In this document: positions 9,150-18,474 of the stretch, piece by piece
Layout: every line of letters starts with the position of its first letter
Position numbering within the stretch: position 1 is the first letter of the stretch
DNA from: an uncultured beta proteobacterium
GTDB lineage: Bacteria > Pseudomonadota > Gammaproteobacteria > Burkholderiales > Rhodocyclaceae
Direction of reading: 5' to 3'
Assembly (NCBI GenBank): GCA_903959855.1
Contig: CAJBYR010000043.1
Span: 1-48,365 of the forward strand
Length of the DNA stretch: 48,365 nucleotides
Program-made: the position numbers and the translations under genes
The notes under the pieces: model-generated
The model's input: the letters and a program-made list of their open reading frames with translations, nothing else
What the model was told of the DNA's origin: nothing
The model's database searches: none

Positions 9150-12101
9150 ATGCGGATTCTCGTAGTCGCAACCGACCTCTATTACGCAAAAGGCGGTGGG
9201 CAGACAGTCTATCGCAGGATTATCGAAGAGACGCCGGACTGCCAGTTTCATTATTTCCTCAACCTCGAGAGTGCAGGCGCCAGTCGTCCGCCCAGTGCTC
9301 GCGCAATTCCTCTTCAAGCAAGGCGACGGGTGCGTTTGACGTCGTCGTCGACGGCGATTTCCCGGCTTCGCCTGCACGCATTCGAGTCGGCGAACCAGAT
9401 TGCGCGCTCGGTTGCCGGACAGTCCTTCGACATCGTCGATATTCCCGACTTCGAAAATTTCGGCGCCGCACTGCGAACAGCCTTCGCGCATCATGGGGTC
9501 AGGGCAGGAAAACTGGTTCTTGCCTTGCACGGCAGCTGCTCCACGTCGCGCGAAATGAATTGGGGCACGGACGAAAGCCCAGCCACGCGTCTGTCGCTGC
9601 AGGAAGAGCGCACGCTCGAAGGCGAACAGTTCGCAGCCGCCGATGCCGTCTACGGCATTTCACCGCGCTATATCAGGGATTGGCAGCAACGGCAGCCGCG
9701 CCCGATTCGCTTCATCGACCCGCTGCATTTCCTGCCTCGCAAGATTGGAGTCAGCGAGCCATCGGCAATTTTCACTCGTCCGTCGGTGTATTGCGTCGGT
9801 CGCGCGGAGCGGCGCAAGGGCAACGACATATTTGTCGAACTCGTCCGCTGGCTCCGGCGCGATTCTTACGCGATTGCCGCACATATCGGGGACCAGGACT
9901 GGTCGCACTTCGAAAAAGGCTCGTCGCAGATTCTCGACGAAATGGCGGCCCGCCGAGGCATCGAGATTTCCCACCGCGACAGCCTCAGTTGGGAGCAGTT
10001 GCACGCCCTGTACCAGACCAACTCAATCCTGATCCTTCCCGTTCGGTATGACACCCTCAATCTGGTAGCGCTCGAAGCGTTGTTCTCCGGCTGCCCGGTC
10101 GCAATATCGTCGAAAGCCGGTGTTTGCGACTACCTTGACGCCTTTCATCCCGACATTCCGTACGTCAAGATCGACCTGGACAATATCTATTCTGCCGTCG
10201 GTCCGATTCAGGACCTTATCGACCATTTTCCGGAACACAGGCACAGGCTGCATCTGGCATTGACCAATGCAACCGTACCCGCACCCGGTTCGCTCGGCAT
10301 GGCAGGCATCTATCAGGAAATTCTGGATGAACAGGCAGGGAACCAGGACCGGATCAGTCCGGCGGGCGAGGCCTTTCCGTCCGGGTACGTCGAAGGCCCC
10401 TATTACCTGGCGGGCAGCGTCGTCGAAACGGCCAGGCGCATGCTCGCCCAATGCGTCTCGGCCCGCAGTTATGCTTTCGTGCGTATCGCCTGGCTGGCGC
10501 CCAGGCAAGTTGCCGTAGGCTTTCTGGGCAGGTTCGGCACCGTCCGGCTCCTCCACGCGCTGCGCGAAGCGGCCCGGGTGCCGAGACGCCTGCGGCTGGT
10601 CTCGCAACTCGTGAATACACCCGATGCGTCGGCAACCAACTGCCTGGCAACGATCTACGATCAGTGCCGCAGCCCGCTCTTCCGCTGCAACTATTACCTG
10701 TTGATTGCGGGCCTCGAGCGAAGTGTTGGGCACGAGTTGATGGCCGTTGCCTATGAACTGCGGATTCTCCGTCTGGTCGGCTCCGACCGGTTTCAGGTGC
10801 TGCCCAGGCTCGTGGAATCGCTGCAAGGGCTTGGCCTTCAGCGTGAGGCAGATGCCGCCCGGTCGATCTATGCAGATTCCGGGGCTGCCGAGCAGGCGGT
10901 GCGTCAATATCTTGTGGATGCACGCGAGTCGCATCGAAACCTCAAAAACAGGCCGTTCGAAGTGCTCGACGATCGCCGCACACGACCGGCGAAGGTCGCC
11001 GTCATCGTCTCGCTCTACAGGGCTGCCTCGAAACTCACGCTGTTCCTGTCGGCCCTTGTCGATCAGTCCCTGGTCAAACAGGAGTCTGTCGAAATCATCC
11101 TGATCGACAGCGGATCGCCCGATGTCGAACGCAAGGTGGTTGAAACTTTCCTCGCAATTAACGCGTTGAACCTCGTCTATGCCCGGTCAGCCGAACGTGA
11201 AACCATCCAGGCCGCATGGAACCGCGGCATCGGCCTGGCGACGGCGCCTTATCTGGTTTTTCTCGGCGTCGATGAAACGCTCTATCCGGAGGCACTGGAA
11301 ATACTTGCCGACGAACTGGACCACAATCCCGATGTCGACTGGGTCATGGCCAACAGCCTGGTAACGGCAGTCAATGACCGGGGGCTTCTGGAGCGCGACG
11401 TCATGACCTACGACCGGACTGGAGCGCGCAAGGAGCACACCTACCTCGAAACCTGTTACCTGTCTTGGGTCGGCGGCATGTATCGCAGGAACATTCACGA
11501 GCGATTCGGCTATTACGACGAAACGTTCACCGCGGCGGGGGACACGGAATTCAAGAGCCGCGTGCTGCCCGGCCTCAAGGTGAAATTCATTCCGCGGATG
11601 CTCGGCCTGTTCCTGAACTACCCGGATGAAAGAACCACCGCCAGCCCTCGCGCCGAAATCGAGGACCTGCGTGCCTGGTACATTCACCGCACTCCAGCCG
11701 GCATAAGGTATGCGTTCGAGCAACGACCGATCGAGGATGCGCAGTGGCTCCTGGGCACTGCTCTCGGCTACCGGAAATCCTTCTGCGGCCACATCAGCTC
11801 GGATATCGACTACGCCGCGCACCTTGCGGATTATCTGGTCAGGAACAGAAACGCGGAAGCCTGGGTCGGGCAGATAGCGTCTGGGCTCCATGCGCTTCTG
11901 CAAAAACTGCGGCAGCTGGAATTTGCCGAGGAATCTCCTTCTGTCTTGCAAACAACAATGCAACTGGCTGCAACGAAGAGGGGCGCGAAATCCACCCAAG
12001 CAAAACATGCCGCCTTGGTCGAGTCCATGGGATTCAGCCCTCGCTACGGCATCCATAACGATAACCGTTATGAGCAACACTCCTGGTTGTGGAAGTCATA
12101 G
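9150..12101 (+). CDS. Two-domain glycosyltransferase (GT4-like plus GT2-like)
   Basis: 983 residues. The N-terminal part (about 1-400) is a GT-B, family-4-like glycosyltransferase, with YCVGRAERRKGNDIF near residue 212 and the donor-site region LVALEALFSGCPVAISS near 305. A linker of about 200 residues has no motif I recognise. From about 615 to 860 a GT-A, family-2-like domain begins with VAVIVSLYR and contains IDSGSPD; the DxD position reads FLGVDETLYPE. The last 120 residues are helical. The fusion suggests one protein adds two successive sugars. It follows the SDR after 53 bases, and 181 bases without an obvious gene separate it from the FkbM gene. Donors and linkages are unknown. Confidence 0.85.
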   Translation: MRILVVATDLYYAKGGGQTVYRRIIEETPDCQFHYFLNLESAGASRPPSARAIPLQARRRVRLTSSSTAISRLRLHAFESANQIARSVAGQSFDIVDIPDFENFGAALRTAFAHHGVRAGKLVLALHGSCSTSREMNWGTDESPATRLSLQEERTLEGEQFAAADAVYGISPRYIRDWQQRQPRPIRFIDPLHFLPRKIGVSEPSAIFTRPSVYCVGRAERRKGNDIFVELVRWLRRDSYAIAAHIGDQDWSHFEKGSSQILDEMAARRGIEISHRDSLSWEQLHALYQTNSILILPVRYDTLNLVALEALFSGCPVAISSKAGVCDYLDAFHPDIPYVKIDLDNIYSAVGPIQDLIDHFPEHRHRLHLALTNATVPAPGSLGMAGIYQEILDEQAGNQDRISPAGEAFPSGYVEGPYYLAGSVVETARRMLAQCVSARSYAFVRIAWLAPRQVAVGFLGRFGTVRLLHALREAARVPRRLRLVSQLVNTPDASATNCLATIYDQCRSPLFRCNYYLLIAGLERSVGHELMAVAYELRILRLVGSDRFQVLPRLVESLQGLGLQREADAARSIYADSGAAEQAVRQYLVDARESHRNLKNRPFEVLDDRRTRPAKVAVIVSLYRAASKLTLFLSALVDQSLVKQESVEIILIDSGSPDVERKVVETFLAINALNLVYARSAERETIQAAWNRGIGLATAPYLVFLGVDETLYPEALEILADELDHNPDVDWVMANSLVTAVNDRGLLERDVMTYDRTGARKEHTYLETCYLSWVGGMYRRNIHERFGYYDETFTAAGDTEFKSRVLPGLKVKFIPRMLGLFLNYPDERTTASPRAEIEDLRAWYIHRTPAGIRYAFEQRPIEDAQWLLGTALGYRKSFCGHISSDIDYAAHLADYLVRNRNAEAWVGQIASGLHALLQKLRQLEFAEESPSVLQTTMQLAATKRGAKSTQAKHAALVESMGFSPRYGIHNDNRYEQHSWLWKS

Positions 12102-12271
12102 CTCGCCCAACTAACCTTGCATCTTAACCACTGGTCAGCACGCACTTGAACACAACGCAATCTCGGACAGTTGGGTTGGATTCGCGGGTCTCCCGACATC
12201 CATCCCGCCGACTCGGCAAAGCTGATACATCCGTTTACGGTAACCAATGCGCGGCCTTAGCATCCGTCAAT

Positions 12272-12277
12272 AGGAGT
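12272..12277 (+). promoter_or_regulatory. Shine-Dalgarno of the FkbM methyltransferase gene
   Basis: AGGAGT about seven bases before the ATG at 12283 supports that start. The 181-base gap 12102-12282 otherwise shows no convincing promoter or terminator to me. Confidence 0.6.
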
Positions 12278-12282
12278 TCCCA

Positions 12283-13422
12283 ATGTCGAGCGTAAACCAT
12301 GAACTTAAGTCGCGCTTGCTGGCTTTCATCCGCCGCCTCGCTGGTACCGGGCCAAACATCTTTGGCGATTCCTTCTGGTATGCAGGACCAAACTTATGGG
12401 AGCCCACTGTCACGCTTGCCCTCCATGATCTATGCAAGCCCGGAATGGTTGTATTTGACGTGGGCGGAAATATGGGCGGACTTACCTCCACCATGTCACG
12501 ACTCGTTGGGCCCAGAGGAATCGTCTGCGCGTTTGAAGCGTCTCCCAGAATCATCGGCCACCTGCAGGGCAATGTCGTCGTGCAAGGGCATCGCAATGTA
12601 ACTGTCTATCATCGTGCCGTTTTCTCGAGGTCGAATGAGTTTGTCACAATTTACGAAGGCGATCACTTGAATGACAGCATCTATGCCGAAAACAGCCCAA
12701 CCGGACTCGGTAGCCGCGTAAAGACCTTAGCCCTGGACGACTTCTGCCAATCCGCCGAATTGGCGCCCGACCTCATCAAGATGGACATCGAGGGCGCTGA
12801 ATATGAAGCGATCTTGGGAGCAGCGACAACGATACAGTGCCATCGTCCGCACTTGTTGCTCGAGCAGCAGGCGGCAGATACGCGGTGCCTTGATTTATTG
12901 ACGGAATGGGGCTACTCAACGATGGACTTAGGCAACTACCGGCAAATCCGTACAATCAGCGACTATCCAGCAAGCGCTCCCTTGCGCAACGTCGTGTGCA
13001 TTCATCAAGATCGGCTTGCCGAGACTCCGTATCATTTTCCAATGTCCACCACCGATGCCTGTACGCTGGGTGTCTTGGATTTCAGGAAGAATCTTCTGAA
13101 TGGCATCACCTCGAACATCTTTAACCTGGAATCGGGGAGATACCTGATTGACGTTGATTTTGTTGCAGAAGGCACGAAGAACAACATGATGTGCGGTGTT
13201 CGATCTGAAGGACGGGACGTGTTTCGATACCACGGCTATTCGAAGCTGATAGCCCACAGCTACCGCGAATGGGTCATCGATCTGCCGTGCAAGACATCCG
13301 TTGAGATTTACTTCGACTTTCGCGATGGTACGTCTGACCCAAGTTTTCAGTTTCACGAACTCAGTGTCAAGAAACTTACCGGCTTCGCCAGCCCCCTGTG
13401 GGCTTCGCTCGTAACGGACTAG
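12283..13422 (+). CDS. FkbM-family methyltransferase with extra C-terminal domain
   Basis: 379 residues. The SAM-binding motif VVFDVGGNMGG lies at about 56-66. The acidic FEASPRI segment and DLIKMDIEGAEYEAI at about 160-175 are hallmarks of FkbM O-methyltransferases, which methylate sugar hydroxyls in polysaccharides and macrolides. The methyltransferase domain ends near residue 230. The remaining 150 residues form a beta-rich domain I cannot name. It may bind the glycan acceptor. The gene is preceded by a good ribosome-binding site and followed after 68 bases by a C-methyltransferase gene. Confidence 0.87.
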   Translation: MSSVNHELKSRLLAFIRRLAGTGPNIFGDSFWYAGPNLWEPTVTLALHDLCKPGMVVFDVGGNMGGLTSTMSRLVGPRGIVCAFEASPRIIGHLQGNVVVQGHRNVTVYHRAVFSRSNEFVTIYEGDHLNDSIYAENSPTGLGSRVKTLALDDFCQSAELAPDLIKMDIEGAEYEAILGAATTIQCHRPHLLLEQQAADTRCLDLLTEWGYSTMDLGNYRQIRTISDYPASAPLRNVVCIHQDRLAETPYHFPMSTTDACTLGVLDFRKNLLNGITSNIFNLESGRYLIDVDFVAEGTKNNMMCGVRSEGRDVFRYHGYSKLIAHSYREWVIDLPCKTSVEIYFDFRDGTSDPSFQFHELSVKKLTGFASPLWASLVTD

Positions 13423-13490
13423 TGCGACATGAAATGCGGTGAAGCTAACCTGCTGCGCCTTGGCTAACATCTGTTTCGGAAATCCTGCCC

Positions 13491-14696
13491 ATGAGTTGTC
13501 GCATCTGTGAATCGAATACGCTAGAACTGGTTATCGACCTGGGCGAGCAACCCTGGTGCAACAACTTCCTGAAGAAGGAACAAGTCGGCCATGAGCCGTT
13601 TTATCCGTTGCGCGTGCTCTTCTGCCACGACTGCCACACATCCCAACTCGATTTCACCGTCAAGAAGGAGATCATGTTCGGTGATCACACTTACCTGTCC
13701 GGTGTCACCAGATCTCTCTCGGAACACTTTCGCAACATCGCCGCTGAGGTGGACAAGCTGTTCTTTTCCGAACAGAGCCAGAAGTCGGTGCTCGATATCG
13801 GCTCAAACGACGGAACCCAGCTGAAGCATTTTCAGGCATTGGGCTATGAAGTGCTCGGAGTGGAGTCATCGAAGACTACCGCCCGCATCGCCAACGAGGC
13901 GGGGGTTCCGACCCTGAATGCCTTCTTCAACGAGGACACCATGAGGGACATCGGCAAGCAATTCGATGTCTTCAACGCCTCTGGCGTGTTTTTCCATCTC
14001 GAGGAACTGCACTCGGTGTGCGACGCAATCAAACACGGACTGAAGGCGGACGGCGTTTTCGTCGTTCAATTTCTGTACATGAAAAGCATCATGGAAAACC
14101 TGGCTTTCGACCAGATCTATCATGAGCACCTCCTGTACTACACCCTGGAAACCATCGAGGTGCTACTCAACCGTCATGGACTTTCCATGTTCGACGCCTA
14201 TTTGGCACCGATCCATGGCGGCTCGATCATCGGCTACATCAGTCATCGGGGCAAGCGCAACGCCTCAGAACGACTGGCGTGCATGCGCGAGGAAGAACGC
14301 GCTTCGGGTGTCAATACGATCGACGCATACCGGGCATTCGATCGGCGCATCAGGCGCATGAAGCAGGAGAATCTCGATTACCTTCGTGCTGCGAAGACCG
14401 CCGGCAAGCGCGTTTACGGTTTTGGCGCGCCAGTCAAGGGCAACACCTTGCTCAACTATTTCGGCGTCGGGCCAAACCTGATTCAATACCTGATCGAGAA
14501 GAACGAACTTCGTCGAGACCTTTACTCCCCGGGAATGCATATTCCATTGTTGATCGAGGATGAGGTTACACAACTGCCGGATATCTATTACGTACTCGCC
14601 TGGAATTTCAAGAAGGAGATTCTCGAAAACAGTCAGGGCCTAATTGAGCAGGGCGTGGAGTTCTATTTCCCGGTGAATCCGAAAGACGTCCAATGA
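13491..14696 (+). CDS. Sugar C-methyltransferase (NovU/TcaB9 type)
   Basis: 401 residues with the three-part layout of sugar-nucleotide C-methyltransferases. The N-terminal zinc domain has Cys3, Cys6, Cys45 and Cys48. The SAM-binding domain has VLDIGSNDGTQLK near 100-112. The YHEHLLYY motif near 210 corresponds to the catalytic tyrosine-histidine region of TcaB9/KijD1. A C-terminal Rossmann-like domain has RVYGFGAPVKGNTLL. Family members add a methyl group to C3 of a 4-keto-deoxysugar nucleotide. A CDP- or GDP-4-keto sugar made in this locus is the likely substrate, giving a branched sugar. Its stop overlaps the next start (ATGA). Confidence 0.9.
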   Translation: MSCRICESNTLELVIDLGEQPWCNNFLKKEQVGHEPFYPLRVLFCHDCHTSQLDFTVKKEIMFGDHTYLSGVTRSLSEHFRNIAAEVDKLFFSEQSQKSVLDIGSNDGTQLKHFQALGYEVLGVESSKTTARIANEAGVPTLNAFFNEDTMRDIGKQFDVFNASGVFFHLEELHSVCDAIKHGLKADGVFVVQFLYMKSIMENLAFDQIYHEHLLYYTLETIEVLLNRHGLSMFDAYLAPIHGGSIIGYISHRGKRNASERLACMREEERASGVNTIDAYRAFDRRIRRMKQENLDYLRAAKTAGKRVYGFGAPVKGNTLLNYFGVGPNLIQYLIEKNELRRDLYSPGMHIPLLIEDEVTQLPDIYYVLAWNFKKEILENSQGLIEQGVEFYFPVNPKDVQ

Positions 14697-15607
14697 AAGT
14701 TCTAGTTACCGGCAGTTCAGGCTTTCTTGGAACAACTCTGTGCGCCTACCTTGACGAACAAGGTTGCCAGTTGACCCGGCTGACGACCGCAAATTGTAAT
14801 CTTCGCAAAGCTGACAGCCTCAGCGCGTATTCCGCTGAAAAGTACGAACTCATCTTCCACCTTGCCGCCTGGACCCAGGCAGGCGACTTCTGCCTCCGGC
14901 ACCCCGGGGAGCAATGGATCATCAATCAGCAGATCAATACCAACACGCTCGCGTGGTGGGCCGAGAGCCAGCCGCAGGCAAAGCTAGTATTCATGGGTAC
15001 CAGCTGCGCTTATGCGCCCGGTTCGGAATTGCGTGAAGACGAGTACATGGCGGGCGAACCGATCGACAGCCTTTACACCTACGCCATGACCAAGCGCATG
15101 CTCTATCAGGGAGCGCGCGCGCTAAACCGGCAATTTGGCTTGCGCTACCTGTGTGCGGTTCCTTCTACTCTTTACGGTGGAGGCTATCACACCGATGGCC
15201 GCCAGATGCATTTCATATTCGACCTGATTCGAAAAATCTTGCGCGGCAAGGAGTTCGGCGAACCGGTGGTGCTTTGGGGCGACGGTCACCAGACACGCGA
15301 AATCGTGCATGTCGGTGATTTTGTGCGAATACTGTGGGAGCTCACGCAACATTACGAAAACGACATTTTTAACGTCGGTGCCGGCAAAGAGTATTCGATC
15401 CGGAAGTTTGCCGAGTCGATTTGCGAGGTCGTCGGATACCCTGCCGAGCAAGTCATCTACGACGCTGCCCGATACGTTGGCGCAAGGTCGAAGTGCTTGA
15501 ACATTGCGAAAGCCAGGGCAGCACTTCCGAACTATGAACTGCTACCTTTATCCTCCGGCCTGCGAGAAACCATCGAATGGTTCTACCGCTCCGGGACATA
15601 CAAATGA
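14693..15607 (+). CDS. GDP-L-fucose-synthase-like NAD-dependent epimerase/reductase
   Basis: 304 residues, extended SDR. The nucleotide loop GSSGFLG is at residues 7-13, GTSCAYAP lies in the middle, and the catalytic pair is in YTYAMTKRMLY. This arrangement resembles GDP-fucose synthase (WcaG), which epimerises and reduces a 4-keto-6-deoxy sugar nucleotide. It is coupled to the C-methyltransferase by ATGA, so it probably reduces the methylated 4-keto product. No GDP-mannose dehydratase gene is present in the window, so true GDP-fucose synthesis is not indicated. Confidence 0.85.
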   Translation: MKVLVTGSSGFLGTTLCAYLDEQGCQLTRLTTANCNLRKADSLSAYSAEKYELIFHLAAWTQAGDFCLRHPGEQWIINQQINTNTLAWWAESQPQAKLVFMGTSCAYAPGSELREDEYMAGEPIDSLYTYAMTKRMLYQGARALNRQFGLRYLCAVPSTLYGGGYHTDGRQMHFIFDLIRKILRGKEFGEPVVLWGDGHQTREIVHVGDFVRILWELTQHYENDIFNVGAGKEYSIRKFAESICEVVGYPAEQVIYDAARYVGARSKCLNIAKARAALPNYELLPLSSGLRETIEWFYRSGTYK

Positions 15608-15687
15608 ACTCATTGCGTGTAAGCGACTATCTATTCCACTCAACTGAATGGCATTTCGAAAGCGCACTGAATGTCAACAGACCCTAG
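15604..15687 (+). pseudogene. Possible truncated gene start, 27 codons
   Basis: An ATG overlaps the preceding stop (ATGA), exactly like the intact joints in this operon, but the frame closes after 27 codons, right at the end of the convergent HAD gene. The peptide begins MNSLRVSDYL, vaguely like the start of TPP-dependent acetolactate-synthase-type enzymes, then diverges. It may be the stub of a gene cut by the insertion of the minus-strand HAD gene. It could equally be a chance frame or a leader. The evidence is only position and coupling. Confidence 0.25.
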
Positions 15688-16160
15688 CCCAAATCGAAAG
15701 GCTCGAAGAACTTTTCCATGAGATGAATGCATGCTTCCGCCACCGCGCGGTCGCCTCCGGACTGTTGAGTGACGTGGGACGCGAAACGTTTCGCACTGGT
15801 GCATGCGTTCGCAGGAGCAATCGAATAGCCTACTTCGCGCATGACATAGTGATCGAATATTCCATCCCCCATGAATGCTACAGACTGCAATTCGTACCTC
15901 TCGCGTATCCAGTCAATCCGCTTGACCGTGCTTACCAAGTCGATCGGATACCCCATGTCGTCCTCGACTCTTTTGCGGCTGATCTCAAAACCCCTCTTGT
16001 CGCCAGTAACGAAGCGAACATCCAGGAAAGGCCTTAGCAAACCCAGAGCATCATTATCATCGGGACCGAAGACCTTCATTACCTTGCCTTGCTCGGTGTA
16101 ATAGAACTGGCCCGTCGTGAGAACGCCGTCGACATCAAGGATGAATACTGTTGGTTTCAT
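15684..16160 (-). CDS. KdsC-like HAD-superfamily phosphatase
   Basis: 158 residues, a capless C0-type HAD hydrolase. Motif I LDVDGVL has Asp9 and Asp11, motif II is FVTGDKRG, and motif IV is FMGDGIFDHYVM. KdsC homologues dephosphorylate KDO-8-phosphate or nonulosonate-9-phosphates, or act as the HAD partner of acylneuraminate cytidylyltransferases. It is the only minus-strand gene between 1387 and 40766 and lies between two plus-strand genes. A nonulosonate or the product of the neighbouring GatZ-like aldolase are both plausible substrates. KdsC proteins are often tetramers of this small size. Confidence 0.85.
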   Translation of the reverse strand: MKPTVFILDVDGVLTTGQFYYTEQGKVMKVFGPDDNDALGLLRPFLDVRFVTGDKRGFEISRKRVEDDMGYPIDLVSTVKRIDWIRERYELQSVAFMGDGIFDHYVMREVGYSIAPANACTSAKRFASHVTQQSGGDRAVAEACIHLMEKFFEPFDLG

Positions 16161-16475
16161 GTTGTTACGGACGGTAGAATTGTGTCAGTTGCGTTTGCTT
16201 GGCTGATTGGCGGAGCAGAACATGCTACTGCAAGTGGATAGCATGCCAGCCCCGACTTCGGAGTTGAACAACGGCTGTCAGGATGCTGACCGTCACCCTT
16301 GGGTCTGTCAACTGGGAAACTGGCATCCAACTGGTTCAACCCCACGATGCCTGCGTTATCCAAGGCAACAGCAAGTACTCCCTGTCGATGTCGCTGCTGA
16401 CACTCGGGGCGCATTCCCGTGGAATGATCGGGCGTTGGCTGCTAATAACATGGCGAGAACAGGAGCTTCAAGGAA
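16161..16475 (+). other. Divergent intergenic region, no recognisable gene
   Basis: 315 bases lie between the start of the minus-strand HAD gene and the start of the plus-strand aldolase-like gene. Short open frames exist on both strands, but their translations match nothing I recognise and lack coding character. It must hold the promoters for both divergent genes. I see no clear -35/-10 pair. It may be the scar of a rearrangement, given the orphan orientation of the HAD gene. Confidence 0.5.
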
Positions 16476-17654
16476 TTGATCTCAGACCGCATCAATCGCT
16501 TCTTCTCTCGGCGCAGGGCAACGCTGATCGGAGTGGGTCCGATGAGCAAGAACTGCGTCGACGCAGCTATTGAACTAGCGCACGAACACAACATTCCGCT
16601 GTTTCTGATCGCGAGTCGCCGCCAGATTGAATGCCAAGAGTTCGGCGGGGGCTACGTTGAAGGCTGGTCGACGGAGGCATTTGCGAAATACGTGTCGTCA
16701 CGCGACAAGAAAGGCCGGACGATTCTCGCCAGGGATCACGGGGGACCGTGGCAGAACACATTCGAAATTGAAGGCGAATTCTCGCTCAGGCAGGCAATGG
16801 AGTCCACCAAGCGCTCTTTCGAAGTCGATATCAAGTGTGGGTTCGAAATGATTCATATCGACCCAAGCGTAAGTATTCACGGCCCCTTGAAGATCAGCGA
16901 CGTCATCGACCGCGTCTTCGAACTCTATGAATTCTGCTGGAGCATCGCGCGGAATCAAAAACGCGACATCATGTTTGAAATCGGCACTGAAGAACAAAGC
17001 GGCGGGATCCAGTCGCTTCAGGAACTCGAATACACGCTTTCAGAGACTCAGAAATACTGCAAGAAGAACAGGCTCCCGCTACCAAAATTCGTCGTCGTCC
17101 AGACCGGTACTCGAACCATGGAAATGCGAAATGTCGGAACATTCGACTCGCCATTTCGAATAAAGCACGAACTGCCCGCCGAAATCCAGATTCCGCGAAT
17201 ACTGAATCTTTGCAGCCAACACAACATTTACATCAAGGAGCATAACGCGGACTACCTGTCGGATGAGGCGTTGGAATGGCATCCACGATTGGGCATCCAT
17301 GCCGCCAACGTAGCCCCCGCCTTCGGGACTGCCGAATCCATCGCCTTCGCGCGACTGTTGCGCAGCAACGGATTGAACAAGGAATTGGATGAGTTCATTG
17401 CGCTGTCAGTTGCCTCGGGCAAGTGGAGGAAATGGATGAGCCCCGAATCTACCGCTTCCGATTTTGACCGCGCCATAATCGCGGGCCATTACGTATTTGC
17501 GACTGAGCCGTTTCGCGCACTGAAGGAGAAGCTGAGTTCAATCTTGGCCAAGAACGGCACGTCCCTTGACTCAGTCTTGAAACAAGCCGTCAGAGAGAGT
17601 ATCGGAAGATACCTGAAGGCGTTTCGACTGGTGGAAGTTCGAAATGCCAACTAA
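16476..17654 (+). CDS. Class II tagatose-bisphosphate aldolase non-catalytic subunit-like protein (GatZ/KbaZ family)
   Basis: 392 residues. The TIM-barrel landmarks of GatZ/KbaZ are all present: ARDHGGPWQN (compare GGDHLGPN), IHIDPSV, FEIGTEEQSGG, and IKEHNADYLS. GatZ normally stabilises the catalytic GatY aldolase in galactitol breakdown, but no GatY-like gene is here. Members in polysaccharide loci may be catalytic on their own. The listed start is TTG with AAGGA very close; an in-frame ATG at 16542 is an alternative but would remove the first beta strand. It overlaps the following glycosyltransferase-like gene by 11 bases. I infer a role in forming or splitting the carbon backbone of an unusual sugar. 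Confidence 0.8.
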   Translation: MISDRINRFFSRRRATLIGVGPMSKNCVDAAIELAHEHNIPLFLIASRRQIECQEFGGGYVEGWSTEAFAKYVSSRDKKGRTILARDHGGPWQNTFEIEGEFSLRQAMESTKRSFEVDIKCGFEMIHIDPSVSIHGPLKISDVIDRVFELYEFCWSIARNQKRDIMFEIGTEEQSGGIQSLQELEYTLSETQKYCKKNRLPLPKFVVVQTGTRTMEMRNVGTFDSPFRIKHELPAEIQIPRILNLCSQHNIYIKEHNADYLSDEALEWHPRLGIHAANVAPAFGTAESIAFARLLRSNGLNKELDEFIALSVASGKWRKWMSPESTASDFDRAIIAGHYVFATEPFRALKEKLSSILAKNGTSLDSVLKQAVRESIGRYLKAFRLVEVRNAN

Positions 17655-18474
17655 GACTGCGACTCTCATCCTCAACCGGAACTTGAAATCCGTTACCGAA
17701 GCCGCCTACGAACAACTGATGGCTTATGACGCAGAAGAAACTGACATCTATATTATTGAAAGCGGATCGGACGAGGCCAATCTTCCAAAATACCAGCATT
17801 GGTGGGCCAACTGGCCCGAAGCGCAGAGGGACGGGCTTCGCTATCCTCGCGGCTTCAACTATGGTTTGTGCAAGCTGATAGAACTGGGGCTTTACGAAAA
17901 CTACGATTACTTCTTTTTGCTCTGCAATGATATTGAATTCCCGAAAGAACCTGTTGTCGGCCCTCTGGTTCAGGAGATGCAAAGGCATCCGCGAATGGGC
18001 ATCCTCTCACCGCTATCACCCGAATGGGGCGAGAAAGAACTGATACCACCCAACGAAACCCGCTATTTTTGGCACATCGTCCCGGACGCCTGGCTGGTAC
18101 GCCGAAAATTTGTTGATGCCATTCGGGAACGCGAGAGGCCAAACTTCCTGAACCTGCTCTTTGACGGTACCAATTTCCGCGGCTACGGAACCGAGATGGA
18201 ACTAACCGCAAAAGCCTACGCAAATGACTGGGCAGCTGGGATAACCAGCACGGTGGTCATGACGGAAAACCAAAACCTCCTGCTCAACCGCGCCGACCTA
18301 ATCCGAACGGACCCATGGGAGGAAAGCCTTAAATTGGCTGCTGCGGAGGGCAGGGCGTGGATGAGAAGGAAATATGGATTTAACAGCCGTTGGTCCATGC
18401 AGATGTACGTAAAATTCTTTTACGACAAGTTTTTCCAACTTTATCCCGAGAACGAGCGGTACCGAATCCTATGA
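17644..18474 (+). CDS. GT-A-fold (family-2-like) glycosyltransferase
   Basis: 276 residues. It opens with TATLILNRN and has IIESGSDE, then the putative metal-binding DxD-like site FLLCNDIEFP near residue 98, followed by MGILSPLSPEWGEKEL. These are features of family-2-like glycosyltransferases that add a sugar from a nucleotide donor on the cytoplasmic face. It overlaps the aldolase-like gene (11 bases) and the cupin gene (ATGA), so it belongs to the same translational unit. The likely donor is the sugar made by the flanking enzymes. Confidence 0.75.
   Translation: MPTKTATLILNRNLKSVTEAAYEQLMAYDAEETDIYIIESGSDEANLPKYQHWWANWPEAQRDGLRYPRGFNYGLCKLIELGLYENYDYFFLLCNDIEFPKEPVVGPLVQEMQRHPRMGILSPLSPEWGEKELIPPNETRYFWHIVPDAWLVRRKFVDAIRERERPNFLNLLFDGTNFRGYGTEMELTAKAYANDWAAGITSTVVMTENQNLLLNRADLIRTDPWEESLKLAAAEGRAWMRRKYGFNSRWSMQMYVKFFYDKFFQLYPENERYRIL

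Noticed and set aside
10023-12080. Two long minus-strand frames opposite the 983-residue glycosyltransferase gene
   Set aside because: Shadow frames of a high-GC gene; no motif in either translation.
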